64,000 nucleotides of DNA from Roseobacter sp. SK209-2-6. Its GTDB lineage: Bacteria > Pseudomonadota > Alphaproteobacteria > Rhodobacterales > Rhodobacteraceae. The position numbers and the translations under genes were made by a program. Every line of letters starts with the position of its first letter. The first letter of the stretch is position 1. The DNA is taken from NCBI RefSeq assembly GCF_000169455.1, contig NZ_AAYC01000001.1:210001-274000 (forward strand). The letters run 5' to 3'. This document shows positions 53,549 through 61,983 of the stretch, piece after piece. The notes beneath the pieces are model-generated. The model did not search any database and was not told where the DNA came from. It worked only from the letters and a program-made list of their open reading frames with translations.

Positions 53549-54159
53549 ATTATTCTATTGGCCAGAAAGTTGAGACAGAAGAGCGCCGCAGGCTGATGGG
53601 TGAAGAGTTCCAAGGCCGGGATGGGAGTAAGGTTGCCCTCTGGTTCGTTCTGAAGGTGCAGCCCATGAAAGAGTTCGAGGTGGAGATGTGGCTGGGGCAG
53701 CAGGAAGGCGTTCTTGAGGCTTGGCTGCCAACTAACAAAGCGTGGCGCAACCAGGCCCGCGGGCATCGGCGCAAGGTCCAGTATCGGCAGAAGATCGCAC
53801 CAGGCTATGTCTTTGCCTGTGTAGAGCGTCGGATAGCCTGGGATCTGCTACAGCGCCGCTCAAACGGCAAGGTGCTGGGAGTGGTTGGCTACAATGGGCG
53901 CCCACTGCCCGTGCCGGAAGAGCAGATGCGCGCCATGAAGAAACTGCCGAAGATCGTTCAGAAGATCTATGCCGAAGCGCAATCCGTCAAGCTGGTCAGG
54001 CCCGGTGACAAAGCGCGCATTCTGGATGATGGCCCAATGTGTGATTGGGTCGTGGATGTGACCGAGGTGAACGGAGGGATTGCCAAGATCCTTGTGCCCT
54101 TGCTGGGGGAGCGGGAAGCGCAGATATCCATGGAGCAGTTGGAGAGAATACAAGAATAG
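53545..54159 (+). CDS. NusG/RfaH-like phage transcription factor
   Basis: 204 residues. The NGN-like domain (about 33-125) has WFVLKVQPMKEFEVEMWL, EAWLPTNKAWRNQARGHRRKVQYRQKIAPGYVFACV and VLGVVGYNGRPLPVPEEQM, which follow the beta-alpha pattern of NusG. A KOW-type C-terminal domain (about 150-204, VRPGDKARILDDGPMCDWVVDVTEV) follows. It is the last gene of the early operon, where phages often place an antiterminator. I infer control of late transcription by RNA polymerase binding. The KOW motif is weaker than in host NusG. Confidence 0.8.
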   Translation: MNYSIGQKVETEERRRLMGEEFQGRDGSKVALWFVLKVQPMKEFEVEMWLGQQEGVLEAWLPTNKAWRNQARGHRRKVQYRQKIAPGYVFACVERRIAWDLLQRRSNGKVLGVVGYNGRPLPVPEEQMRAMKKLPKIVQKIYAEAQSVKLVRPGDKARILDDGPMCDWVVDVTEVNGGIAKILVPLLGEREAQISMEQLERIQE

Positions 54160-54243
54160 CTACTTCTGCAGCTCACAGCCCTGAGTGGACCTTGAGGCGG
54201 CCGCTTGAATGTGTACAGTTTATTCTACCAGGAAGGGAATCCT

Positions 54244-54453
54244 ATGTCTGTACTCGACAACGTAAGAGATCTTGTGAAAACCGTCTCACCAAATTGCATT
54301 TGTGATGACTGCATCACCCAAAAACTTGATCTGTCAGTGCGCCAGCATGCAAACCACAAAACGCGGGAACTAGCAGGATCCCCAAGTTTCTTTAGAGCAA
54401 AACAGCGCTGCTCCTATTGCGGAGACGAAAAGCTCTCTATCAGAGCTTACTAA
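54244..54453 (+). CDS. Small zinc-ribbon-like protein
   Basis: 69 residues from the ATG at 54244, preceded by AGGAAGGG. Two CxxC pairs (NCICDDCI and RCSYCGDE, 45 residues apart) could hold one zinc ion. The sequence SVLDNVRDLVKTVSPN begins it. Unknown function; it lies at the left edge of the AT-rich cassette. Confidence 0.6.
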   Translation: MSVLDNVRDLVKTVSPNCICDDCITQKLDLSVRQHANHKTRELAGSPSFFRAKQRCSYCGDEKLSIRAY

Positions 54454-54610
54454 CAGCCAGAAGTGGACGTTGGCCTGCGCTAGAAAATGAACATACAAGG
54501 GCGTATGCGCCAAAAGCTTTTTAGCGCGCTACTTTCATCATGAACTCCTGAATGGCGATCCCGCCGCCTGTACACTACCCTAGATAAAGAGATTGCCTCA
54601 AGGAAACCAA

Positions 54611-55591
54611 ATGAACAAAGAGCCGGATAGAATCAGTTTTGGCACTGTGAGCCTTGTCACGCAGGGCGAGCATAAGTTCTATACTACAACCATTCCCAGT
54701 GAGGTTCTTGCAAGAACCTGTGTCGCGATCAGTCGCGAGGAAAACAACATAGACGGCTTTCAGCGTGTATTGGATCGAAAACGTGCCCAAGATATCGCCG
54801 ACTACATCGACAACGGATTAGGAACAGTACCCAGCTCGATCGTCCTGTCGTCGCAGGACGACGCTGAACTTATCTATGATTCAAAACGTAAAAGTATTTC
54901 GTTCAAAGATATTCCTCAGGCATTCTTGATACTCGATGGGCAACACAGGGTCTTTGGCTTTGCCCTTGCAAAAAAGACGCTTCGCGTACCAGTGGTGATT
55001 TACGACAACCTGAACAAACGAGAAGAGTCACGGTTGTTTATTGACATCAACTCCAAACAGAAGGGCGTTCCATCTGAATTGCTGTTAGATATCAAGAAGA
55101 TGGCTGAGTATGAAAATGACGCTGAGGCAACGATGCGGATCATTTTTGACAGGTTCAAAGATGACCCGGAGACTGTTTTGTATGGAAAGTTATCACCATC
55201 CAAAAAAGTTGCAGGAAAGATCACTAGAACTGTTTTTAACTCTGCCGTCGGTCCATTGGTAAAGCTATTTCGGTCCATGTCAGACGATGAAGTCTATGAC
55301 ATCTTCAAAGCCTATTATCAGGCCACATACGACTCAGTTTTTGAACCTAAGGGCGTTGGGTTTGAATTTTTTCAACCTACCGTGTTCAAGGCGACCAGCG
55401 GGTTCTTCCCGGCCGTAGCTAGGCGGACGAAGGACAGGTTCGGATCGATCTACACCTATGATCATTTTTCAGAAGTTCTTAGTCCGGTGTCTGACAAGTT
55501 TCGACCAGCAAAGATCAAGGAAAGCAAGAACGCATACAAGCCTTTGGTCAAGCATCTTGAAGAGTGCTTAGATTCTGATTTCCATTTGTGA
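54611..55591 (+). CDS. DGQHR domain (DndB-like) protein
   Basis: 326 residues from the ATG at 54611, preceded by AAGGA. The core reads FLILDGQHRVFGFALA (DGQHR at 109-113), QRVLDRKRAQDIADYI (51-66) and LFIDINSKQKGV (142-153), the pattern of DGQHR/DndB proteins related to ParB-fold NTPases. DndB regulates DNA phosphorothioation in Dnd systems; standalone members occur in other defence loci. No dndA/C/D/E is present. The gene is lower in GC than the flanking phage genes. It pairs with the next gene in one transcript (12-nt gap). Confidence 0.85.
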   Translation: MNKEPDRISFGTVSLVTQGEHKFYTTTIPSEVLARTCVAISREENNIDGFQRVLDRKRAQDIADYIDNGLGTVPSSIVLSSQDDAELIYDSKRKSISFKDIPQAFLILDGQHRVFGFALAKKTLRVPVVIYDNLNKREESRLFIDINSKQKGVPSELLLDIKKMAEYENDAEATMRIIFDRFKDDPETVLYGKLSPSKKVAGKITRTVFNSAVGPLVKLFRSMSDDEVYDIFKAYYQATYDSVFEPKGVGFEFFQPTVFKATSGFFPAVARRTKDRFGSIYTYDHFSEVLSPVSDKFRPAKIKESKNAYKPLVKHLEECLDSDFHL

Positions 55592-55603
55592 AGGTCGCTC
55601 GCT

Positions 55604-56533
55604 ATGGAAGCACCAGTGGCATTGCTCAGGCAAGTTAGGCTTGATCTGCTTTGTGCACATCGAGCGACTACGAACGATTTCAAAGCGTTTGTTGCATCAC
55701 AGCGGTATACTCCAAGCTCAGTAGACGGAGTGTTTCAACTTCGCCCCTATGTGTGCGACGAGCTTGTCTCCGCACTTTCCGGTGATTGTAGCAAATTTAG
55801 CCGGGCTGCATGTGAAACCATTGCTGGTCTATGCACCGAACCCAAGGCACCAAAGAGCGCGGCATGGTTTGTCATCAGATCGTACTACGCTGCATTTTAC
55901 AGTGCGCACGCTTTCCTTCGCTTGTTCGGCCGCACATGTACAAACATTGATGGCGCTGAGCTAGCTAAACTCAAAGAGGCCGCAAGCGCATTTAATCTGC
56001 CGCTTCCAGGCAAGGGATTTTACACAATCAAAATTTCTGCTGATCAGCAGAAATTAGAATTCAAAAAGCTAAAGAACTCGCACGAAGACACTTGGGCTAC
56101 GTTGTATGCTGTTCTGGATGAACTGCGCGAAGCGGCGGCAACTATCGCTGCGCCGAAGGCATCTCGAGACACAACTGTACAAATACTCAGCGATATTAGA
56201 GATACCATGTCGTGCAGCGGCAGGTTTGAGAATGGGAATTATCTTTCCTTCGTTAGAAATCAGGTTCAATATCGCTTTGCCGAGCAAACGTGGTATCCTT
56301 ATGGATCAAAGGCATTTCCTCCGCCGGTTACGGCAGAAGAAATTGCGAAATCCGTTCTGGAAGGTCGATATCAGCGCCTTGCGGGATCGAATGAACTGAT
56401 CAAATTTGTCAACGCATCTCTTGAGTTCGTTCAATTGACGCTTAGCCTTATCGATTTCTCAGCGGGACAAGGTGCTTCTGCCAGCACCCATCTTCACAGA
56501 GATTACAAGCACGTCCGAAACATGTATGCTTGA
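55604..56533 (+). CDS. Uncharacterised protein with a HEPN-like helix motif
   Basis: 309 residues. No family is certain. KSAAWFVIRSYYAAFYSAHAFLRLFGR (about 84-110) looks like the first helices of HEPN/MNT-type domains, in which Y-Y-A-A-F is common. The usual R-x4-6-H RNase motif is not evident here, so a catalytic claim is not made. The C-terminal part (about 215-309) reads NYLSFVRNQVQYRFAEQTWYP and is mixed. It follows the DGQHR gene after 12 nt and is convergent with the TIR-like gene. Confidence 0.55.
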   Translation: MEAPVALLRQVRLDLLCAHRATTNDFKAFVASQRYTPSSVDGVFQLRPYVCDELVSALSGDCSKFSRAACETIAGLCTEPKAPKSAAWFVIRSYYAAFYSAHAFLRLFGRTCTNIDGAELAKLKEAASAFNLPLPGKGFYTIKISADQQKLEFKKLKNSHEDTWATLYAVLDELREAAATIAAPKASRDTTVQILSDIRDTMSCSGRFENGNYLSFVRNQVQYRFAEQTWYPYGSKAFPPPVTAEEIAKSVLEGRYQRLAGSNELIKFVNASLEFVQLTLSLIDFSAGQGASASTHLHRDYKHVRNMYA

Positions 56534-56596
56534 TGGAGAATGCACTATTGGTGCGTATCGACTAGTGTTGGGTAGGTTATGAAGTTAGTGCTAATT

Positions 56597-57808
56597 CTAT
56601 ACCATCTCCTCTCGCTCTAGCACAGCCCGAACATCTTCGAACACCGCTGATACGTTACCTTTTGGAAACCGAATTTGCCCGAGGCCTTGAATGTTTGAAA
56701 ACTCTTCACAGCCTTCTTCGAGGACTACGATAGCCTTTGTAAACCCAAGCCGTCCTTGGAATAGCCCTACTTCATGAATGACGTTCATACGGGCATGCAT
56801 TGAACCATCGGCTTGTTCATCTTCGGAAGTTAGGACGATAAATGCACACCCAGCACCGTCTAGCATTTCCGAAAGGCGGGAAATATTGGTGACGCCTGCG
56901 ACTGGCACACGATTAAACTCTTCGTATGGAAGATTTAGACGACCTACCACAAAATCTTTCAGCTCTCGCCAAAGAGAGGAGCGTCCGTGACCAATAAATA
57001 CGTTGGTGCCAACGCGCTCGGAGCGCCTCTCTTGCTTCTCTTTGCGACTCATGTGTGACCCTGCCTTCCTTGCAATGGCTGCCAAGCTCTTCGCGGCGTC
57101 AGCGGGACATTGAAGAGAGGCGGCTTTGGCGATGACCTCTTGATGTGGCGCTATGTGAAGGCCCGCTGTTAGCGCGTTCATATCACGCGTCACCATTTGC
57201 CTGTTGGACAGCATTGCCTTTGCCATCTCGCCCTCTCTGAGGACTCTAGTCGCTTCCGCTTCCCCCAACATTTTTTCCAGAAATGAATCTTTCTGGGCGC
57301 TAAGCGCAACTGATAATATGGAGAGGACTTTGTCCCGAGCGTCAGCCACATCTAGGGCTAATTTCTCACTGTCAGATTCAGCTTGGCTTAATTCGGGGTT
57401 GCCCGCCGATGAATATATAGCTTCTTTGACAATTTCTGGAGAATATTCGATCCAGGCTCCAATAGACCCCATACCTATATAACTCATGTCCTCTAATCCC
57501 CATTCAGCGCTAAACTGCGCACCAGGCGGTCGTGGGATTAGTCCTTCATAATATACATAAGCGTGGTGTCCTATGTTGGACCCACTCCAAGATTTTTGGA
57601 CTTGCGTGGCTGAGTCAATCACAGCTTTCAGGGCAGTTTTGTGTTGGATTTGAAAGTTATCGGCTACGGTCGATAACTCGTTGCTCAGATTTAACAATTC
57701 CGTTGACACTGAAACCCTCAAATTGCTGGATAGAATTAGATGACGCTTTGGTTTGCGTTGAAGTCGGATGTATTCAATTTTGGTATCTGGCTCGAAAGAA
57801 GATGGCAA
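56597..57808 (-). CDS. TIR-like (CAP12/Pycsar-type) effector protein
   Basis: 403 residues; a TTG start at 57808 is supported by AGAGGGAA. The C-terminal 268-403 part matches the TIR-like domain of CAP12/Pycsar effectors (PF10137-type): NVFIGHGRSSLWRELKDFV, GAGCAFIVLTSEDEQ, RMNVIHEVGLFQGRLG with a conserved Glu346, and SNIQGLGQIRFP. These domains act as NAD hydrolases or nucleotide-binding effectors in abortive defence. The N-terminal half (SWSGSNIGHHAYVYYEGLIPRPP, SAEWGLEDM) recurs before such domains in my memory of the family and may sense the trigger. It faces the DGQHR/HEPN-like genes tail to tail. Confidence 0.8.
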   Translation of the reverse strand: MPSSFEPDTKIEYIRLQRKPKRHLILSSNLRVSVSTELLNLSNELSTVADNFQIQHKTALKAVIDSATQVQKSWSGSNIGHHAYVYYEGLIPRPPGAQFSAEWGLEDMSYIGMGSIGAWIEYSPEIVKEAIYSSAGNPELSQAESDSEKLALDVADARDKVLSILSVALSAQKDSFLEKMLGEAEATRVLREGEMAKAMLSNRQMVTRDMNALTAGLHIAPHQEVIAKAASLQCPADAAKSLAAIARKAGSHMSRKEKQERRSERVGTNVFIGHGRSSLWRELKDFVVGRLNLPYEEFNRVPVAGVTNISRLSEMLDGAGCAFIVLTSEDEQADGSMHARMNVIHEVGLFQGRLGFTKAIVVLEEGCEEFSNIQGLGQIRFPKGNVSAVFEDVRAVLEREEMV

Positions 57809-57995
57809 GCTTTCCCTCTGTACTAGGGAAGTAGAGACGTTGGTGGTGGAGCTGACAGTGCTCGCTATTGAGCTTTAGCTTTCGCGGCTTGATAAGAAAC
57901 CTCGTACTTGTTACCTGTTGGTTGTGGTGAGTAGCGTATGGAAACGTAGATAAGCCCTTTTCAGCCCGGCCCCAACCTTTCGAAAGGTGCAGCCG

Positions 57996-58382
57996 ATGCA
58001 ACTGCGTAAGCAATTCCCAAATAGTGGTTTGATTGAAGTTTGGCGTCGGTCGGAGCGATGGAAACAGTTCCGGCTCACTATCCTTAAGCGTGATCTTTGG
58101 GCCTGCAAGATGTGTGGCAGGGCTCTGGTCACTGGCCGGAAGCCGAAGGCTTCAGCTGTTGTGGATCACCTGATCCCAGCTCACCTGCGCCCTGATCTTT
58201 TCTTTGAAGCAGAGAACAACCGGAGCGTTTGCAAGGGCTGCCATGACGGTCCCTGCCAGAGTATCGAGGCTAAGCACGGGCGCGATGAGGAAGCAATCAA
58301 GGCGGCCAAGATGTCTTGGCACCCTGGCGGCTATGACGCGCAGGGCTTCCCGCTAGATCCGTCCCACCCCTGGAACAGCTAG
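57996..58382 (+). CDS. HNH endonuclease, phage packaging region
   Basis: 128 residues from the ATG at 57996, preceded by GAAAGG. RRSERWKQFRLTILKRDLWACKMCGRALV, AVVDHLIPAHLRPDLFFEAENNRSVCKGCHDG shows the HNH zinc-binding CxxC pairs and the catalytic His of VVDHLIP. In HK97-like phages an HNH gene next to terminase helps cos cleavage. It starts the packaging module. Confidence 0.9.
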   Translation: MQLRKQFPNSGLIEVWRRSERWKQFRLTILKRDLWACKMCGRALVTGRKPKASAVVDHLIPAHLRPDLFFEAENNRSVCKGCHDGPCQSIEAKHGRDEEAIKAAKMSWHPGGYDAQGFPLDPSHPWNS

Positions 58383-58507
58383 GCCGCCCGCCCTCAGCCC
58401 CAAAGGGGGAGGGGGGGTGTCAATCCCTGGGAGAGGATTTGCGGCTCTACCCGTACTCCCCATTCGTTCGCACAGAGATCACGCAAAAAGGGGGGTGGGG
58501 GTCAAGC
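58383..58507 (+). other. Candidate cos-site region between HNH and small terminase
   Basis: A 125-nt gap with a very G-rich stretch (two runs of six or more G: 58407-58420 and 58490-58500). The position is where a cos site lies in HNH-bearing phages, but no repeat or cleavage sequence can be recognised. Confidence 0.3.
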
Positions 58508-58906
58508 ATGTCAAACGGCAAGAAACCAAGGCAGCCGAACTATTCCAAGATCTTCGGAGCGCACCCCGAAATGGCGGAAGTCGCGAAGATGGTTTGGCAT
58601 GATGTCATCGGGCACCTGGTTGCCTGCGATTTGCTGGACACGAGGCGCGCCCGGATCGCGGATCGCTATGCAAGAGCCTGCGCCGAATATGAGCGCATCT
58701 ACCCTGAAGCCGCCAAAGATGGCCCAGTCAACAAGGGCAAGAATGGCGGCGATGTCTGGAATATGAAGTGGGGGGCGGTCAAGGACTTGAACGTGCAAAT
58801 GCAGAAGTTCGAGGATGCCCTTTTGATTGCGCCAAAAGCCGCAAACGCCACAGCAGCTCCTGGCGGCTCGGGTGGAGGAAAGCCCGCAAATGAGTTCCTC
58901 GACTGA
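58508..58906 (+). CDS. P27-family small terminase subunit
   Basis: 132 residues from the ATG at 58508. PEMAEVAKMVWHDVIGHLVACDLLDTRRARIADRYARACAEYERI and the WNMKWGAVKDLNVQMQKFEDAL block are the P27 small terminase pattern. It recognises phage DNA for packaging. Its end overlaps the large terminase start by 17 nt. Confidence 0.88.
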   Translation: MSNGKKPRQPNYSKIFGAHPEMAEVAKMVWHDVIGHLVACDLLDTRRARIADRYARACAEYERIYPEAAKDGPVNKGKNGGDVWNMKWGAVKDLNVQMQKFEDALLIAPKAANATAAPGGSGGGKPANEFLD

Positions 58907-60671
58907 CCCAACAACGCAATATGCGCGGGATGTCATCGAGGGGAAAATTGTAGCCGGAGAGTTTGTCAGATTGGCGGCGAAACGCCATCTGGACGATTTG
59001 AAGGGCGGGCACGCTCGCGGGTTGTCTTGGGATCTGGAAGAGGCCAATCGGGCCATTCGCTTCTTCCCAAGCTGCCTTACAATTACTGAAGGAGAGAAAG
59101 AGGGTCAGCCCTTTGACTTGCTGCCCTGGCACTTGTTCGTTGCTGGGTCGATCTATGGTTGGCGCGACAAAAACGGTCTTCGACGTTATCGGTTCATTTG
59201 GCTGGAAACAGGCAAGGGGCAGGCAAAGTCACCGTTTATGGCTGGGGTCGGTCTCTATGAGATCCTTGGCCGGAAAAAACAACGGGCCGAGGCCTATTGC
59301 ATCGGTGAGGACCGCGACACGGCGAATGTCATGTTTCGAGATGCAGTCGCAATGTGCCGGGCGCCGGTTCCCGGCTGGGGGGAGGACTCACTGGAGAGCA
59401 CCCGCCGTGTGAATATCAGTGGACGTGGTGACAACGCCTGGCGGATCAGCCACCCAAAGTCGAGCTCAAGGTTTGAGCCAGTTGCAAACAGCGATGCGAT
59501 TTCTGGACCAAAACCCGTAGCGGTTTTTGGTGACGAAATCCACGAAATGAAGACCAACAAGGCCATTTCAATCTGGCGCGCCGCCATCGCTAAACGTCCA
59601 GGTGATCCAATGATGATCCTGGGCACCAATACGCCTTCTGTGGATCAGCAAGTGGGCACTGAATACAGCACCTTTTTCCAGAAGGTCCTGAAAGGAGAAT
59701 TCACCGACGATTCCGCCTTTGCCTACATCGCGCGGGTGGATGAAACCGACGATCCCATGAATGATGAGGCTTGCTGGGTAAAGGCCTTGCCAGCCCTGGG
59801 TGTCACCTTCCCGCTGGAGAATGTTCGCAAAGAGGTTGAGACCTCACGCTTGATGCTCTCAACCCAGCTGACCACCAAGCGTCTCTATTTTGGGATCCCG
59901 GTTGGCACCGCAGGTTTCTGGATTTCGCAAGCGGCCTGGACCAAAAGCCTGGGCTCAGTGGATGAAGACGAAATGGCGGGTAGGCGGTTGCACCTCTCGC
60001 TGGATCTGTCCCAGAAAAACGACCTGACGGCGCTCTCAGGGTGTTGGGAAGGTGACCGGCTGGCGGTGAAGACCTGGTACTACACTCGCAGTTATGAGCT
60101 GGAGGAGCGGGAAACTGCAGACCACATAAACTATCGAGAGATTGAGGCGGCGGGCCAACTTACAATCACTGAAAGCGCCACCATCGACTATAGTTTTGTG
60201 GCCGAACAGGTGAAGCAGCTTTGCGCCAAGCATGAGGTTGTTCAGCTGGTGGTGGACTCGGCCTTTATTCAAGACTTTATCCGCGCCTGTGATGATATCA
60301 GCTTCCAGGTTTGGCTCTATGAGGGACCGGAAGAGCCAGAAGGAAATGGCCTGAAAATCGTAAGGCACGCTCAGGGTGGCAAGGTCGTTTTTGAGGACAA
60401 GATGCTCTGCATGCCGGTCTCAGTGCGTCACCTTGAGGATCATATCCTCAAAGGGAATGTGCTGATCGATGACAACCGGCTGACCACTATTTGCGCTTCG
60501 AATTCGGTTCTCGATACCGATGCGCAAAAAAACAAATGGTTCAACAAGCGGCGCTCGCGCGGGCGCATTGACGGGATGGTAACCATCACCATGGCGGTAG
60601 GTTCCGCTACTGGAGAGATGGAAGCCACCAGCACCGGGATTTCAATCCCTGATGACTATGAGGTCTGCTGA
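58890..60671 (+). CDS. Large terminase subunit
   Basis: 593 residues from the ATG at 58890, preceded by GGAGGAAA. Walker A-like ETGKGQAKSP (about 106-115), Walker B VAVFGDEIHEM (about 210-220), a coupling motif near GTNTPS, and a C-terminal nuclease domain starting LSLDLSQKNDLTAL with metal-binding Asp, then VVDSAFIQDF. It pumps DNA into procapsids and cuts concatemers. It overlaps the portal gene. Confidence 0.95.
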   Translation: MSSSTDPTTQYARDVIEGKIVAGEFVRLAAKRHLDDLKGGHARGLSWDLEEANRAIRFFPSCLTITEGEKEGQPFDLLPWHLFVAGSIYGWRDKNGLRRYRFIWLETGKGQAKSPFMAGVGLYEILGRKKQRAEAYCIGEDRDTANVMFRDAVAMCRAPVPGWGEDSLESTRRVNISGRGDNAWRISHPKSSSRFEPVANSDAISGPKPVAVFGDEIHEMKTNKAISIWRAAIAKRPGDPMMILGTNTPSVDQQVGTEYSTFFQKVLKGEFTDDSAFAYIARVDETDDPMNDEACWVKALPALGVTFPLENVRKEVETSRLMLSTQLTTKRLYFGIPVGTAGFWISQAAWTKSLGSVDEDEMAGRRLHLSLDLSQKNDLTALSGCWEGDRLAVKTWYYTRSYELEERETADHINYREIEAAGQLTITESATIDYSFVAEQVKQLCAKHEVVQLVVDSAFIQDFIRACDDISFQVWLYEGPEEPEGNGLKIVRHAQGGKVVFEDKMLCMPVSVRHLEDHILKGNVLIDDNRLTTICASNSVLDTDAQKNKWFNKRRSRGRIDGMVTITMAVGSATGEMEATSTGISIPDDYEVC

Positions 60672-61983
60672 CTTGGGACTGATGCAATTCTTTTCAAGCG
60701 AACCAGAGGCGCCAGAACAGCGGGATCCGCGGGACGAATTCTGGTTCAACGGGGTTCGCGGATCTTCCGAGATCGGCGTTGAGGTGACGATTAAGCGGGC
60801 GCGCCAGGTTCCGGTGGTGAATGATTGCATTTCCACGTTGGCCGAGTCCGTTTCCAGTCTACAGCTGGGGGTGTTCGAAAGGGTCAGTGCATCAAAGGTT
60901 CGCCGTGCGGACAACCACCCGGTTGTTAAGCTGCTGAGGAACCCAAACAAGCGGCAAACAACCGTCGAATTTGTCTACATGATCGTAAGCGATCTGAGCA
61001 GTGCAGGGGATTTCTACGCCAAGAAAATCTGGAACGAAAAATTCGAGCTTGTTGGACTGAAGCGCATCGATCCTGAAACGGTTGAGGTTGATGAAACCCA
61101 GGATGAGACCAAGCGTTTTCGCTTCACCGACAAGTTTGGGGTTCAGCACATCCTGTTGGAGGATGAGGTTTGGCACATTCCGCGGCCACCTGTGGAAGAT
61201 GGCATCAAGGGCACTTCACCGATCCTGGATGACGGAAGAGAGGCCATAGCAGTTGCGATTGCCTTGCAGCGTTATGCTAATTCCCTTTTTACCAATGACG
61301 CGACGCCATCCTATGTCTGGGCAATGCCAGCCGGGCAGAGTTTCAGCGATAAGGGTGATAAGGCTAGATGGTTAAAGGCCATGGCGCGCTGGCTTGGTGG
61401 GAAAAACCGCTGGCGACCGGCGGTTGTAGAGTTCGGAATCGAGCCAAAGCGTCTGGGCCTGACATCCGAGGAGGCGCAGTTTCTCGATACCCGCAAAGAG
61501 CTGTGGCTTGATCTGACCAGGCTCTGGCGCATGCAGCCCCACAAAGTTGGCATTTTGGACCGGGCGACCTTTTCCAACATTGAAGAGCAGTCACTGGATT
61601 ACGTCACTGGCACCTTGCGCCCATTGCTGGAGCTGATTGAAGCCTCCGTGAATAAGTTCCTGATCGAGGATGAGGAATTCTATTTTGAGTTCAATGTAAG
61701 CAGCCTCCTGCGTGGCGATATCAAGGCGCGCTATGAGGCCTATGCCCTTGGTCGCCAATGGGGTTGGCTGAGCGTCAATGATGTTCTGCGCTTGGAAAAC
61801 CAGAATGGCATCGGGGCTGCTGGTGATCGGTACATTGAGCCATTGAACATGGTCCCGGTCGGTTCTGGATCAGATCGGCGCGATAACCAGGGCAGCGTTG
61901 AAAAGTCCATAGCATTTTTACGCGAAAGCACTGCGACCAATGGCGGTCGCTCAGGATTGGAGATGATTAGAGATGCCGCATGA
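60652..61983 (+). CDS. HK97-family portal protein
   Basis: 443 residues as drawn from the ATG at 60652; ATGs at 60658 and 60682 are possible. VPVVNDCISTLAESVSSLQLGVFER, NKRQTTVEFVYMIVSDLSSAGDFYAKKIWN and LTRLWRMQPHKVGILDRATFSNIEEQS are typical of HK97-like portals, which form the twelve-fold channel at the capsid vertex. It overlaps terminase by 20 nt and the protease gene by 11 nt. Confidence 0.93.
   Translation: MTMRSADLGLMQFFSSEPEAPEQRDPRDEFWFNGVRGSSEIGVEVTIKRARQVPVVNDCISTLAESVSSLQLGVFERVSASKVRRADNHPVVKLLRNPNKRQTTVEFVYMIVSDLSSAGDFYAKKIWNEKFELVGLKRIDPETVEVDETQDETKRFRFTDKFGVQHILLEDEVWHIPRPPVEDGIKGTSPILDDGREAIAVAIALQRYANSLFTNDATPSYVWAMPAGQSFSDKGDKARWLKAMARWLGGKNRWRPAVVEFGIEPKRLGLTSEEAQFLDTRKELWLDLTRLWRMQPHKVGILDRATFSNIEEQSLDYVTGTLRPLLELIEASVNKFLIEDEEFYFEFNVSSLLRGDIKARYEAYALGRQWGWLSVNDVLRLENQNGIGAAGDRYIEPLNMVPVGSGSDRRDNQGSVEKSIAFLRESTATNGGRSGLEMIRDAA

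Noticed and set aside
54611-55591. Phosphorothioation (Dnd) system
   Set aside because: Only the DndB-like regulator-type protein is present; the modification genes dndA, C, D and E are absent in the window.
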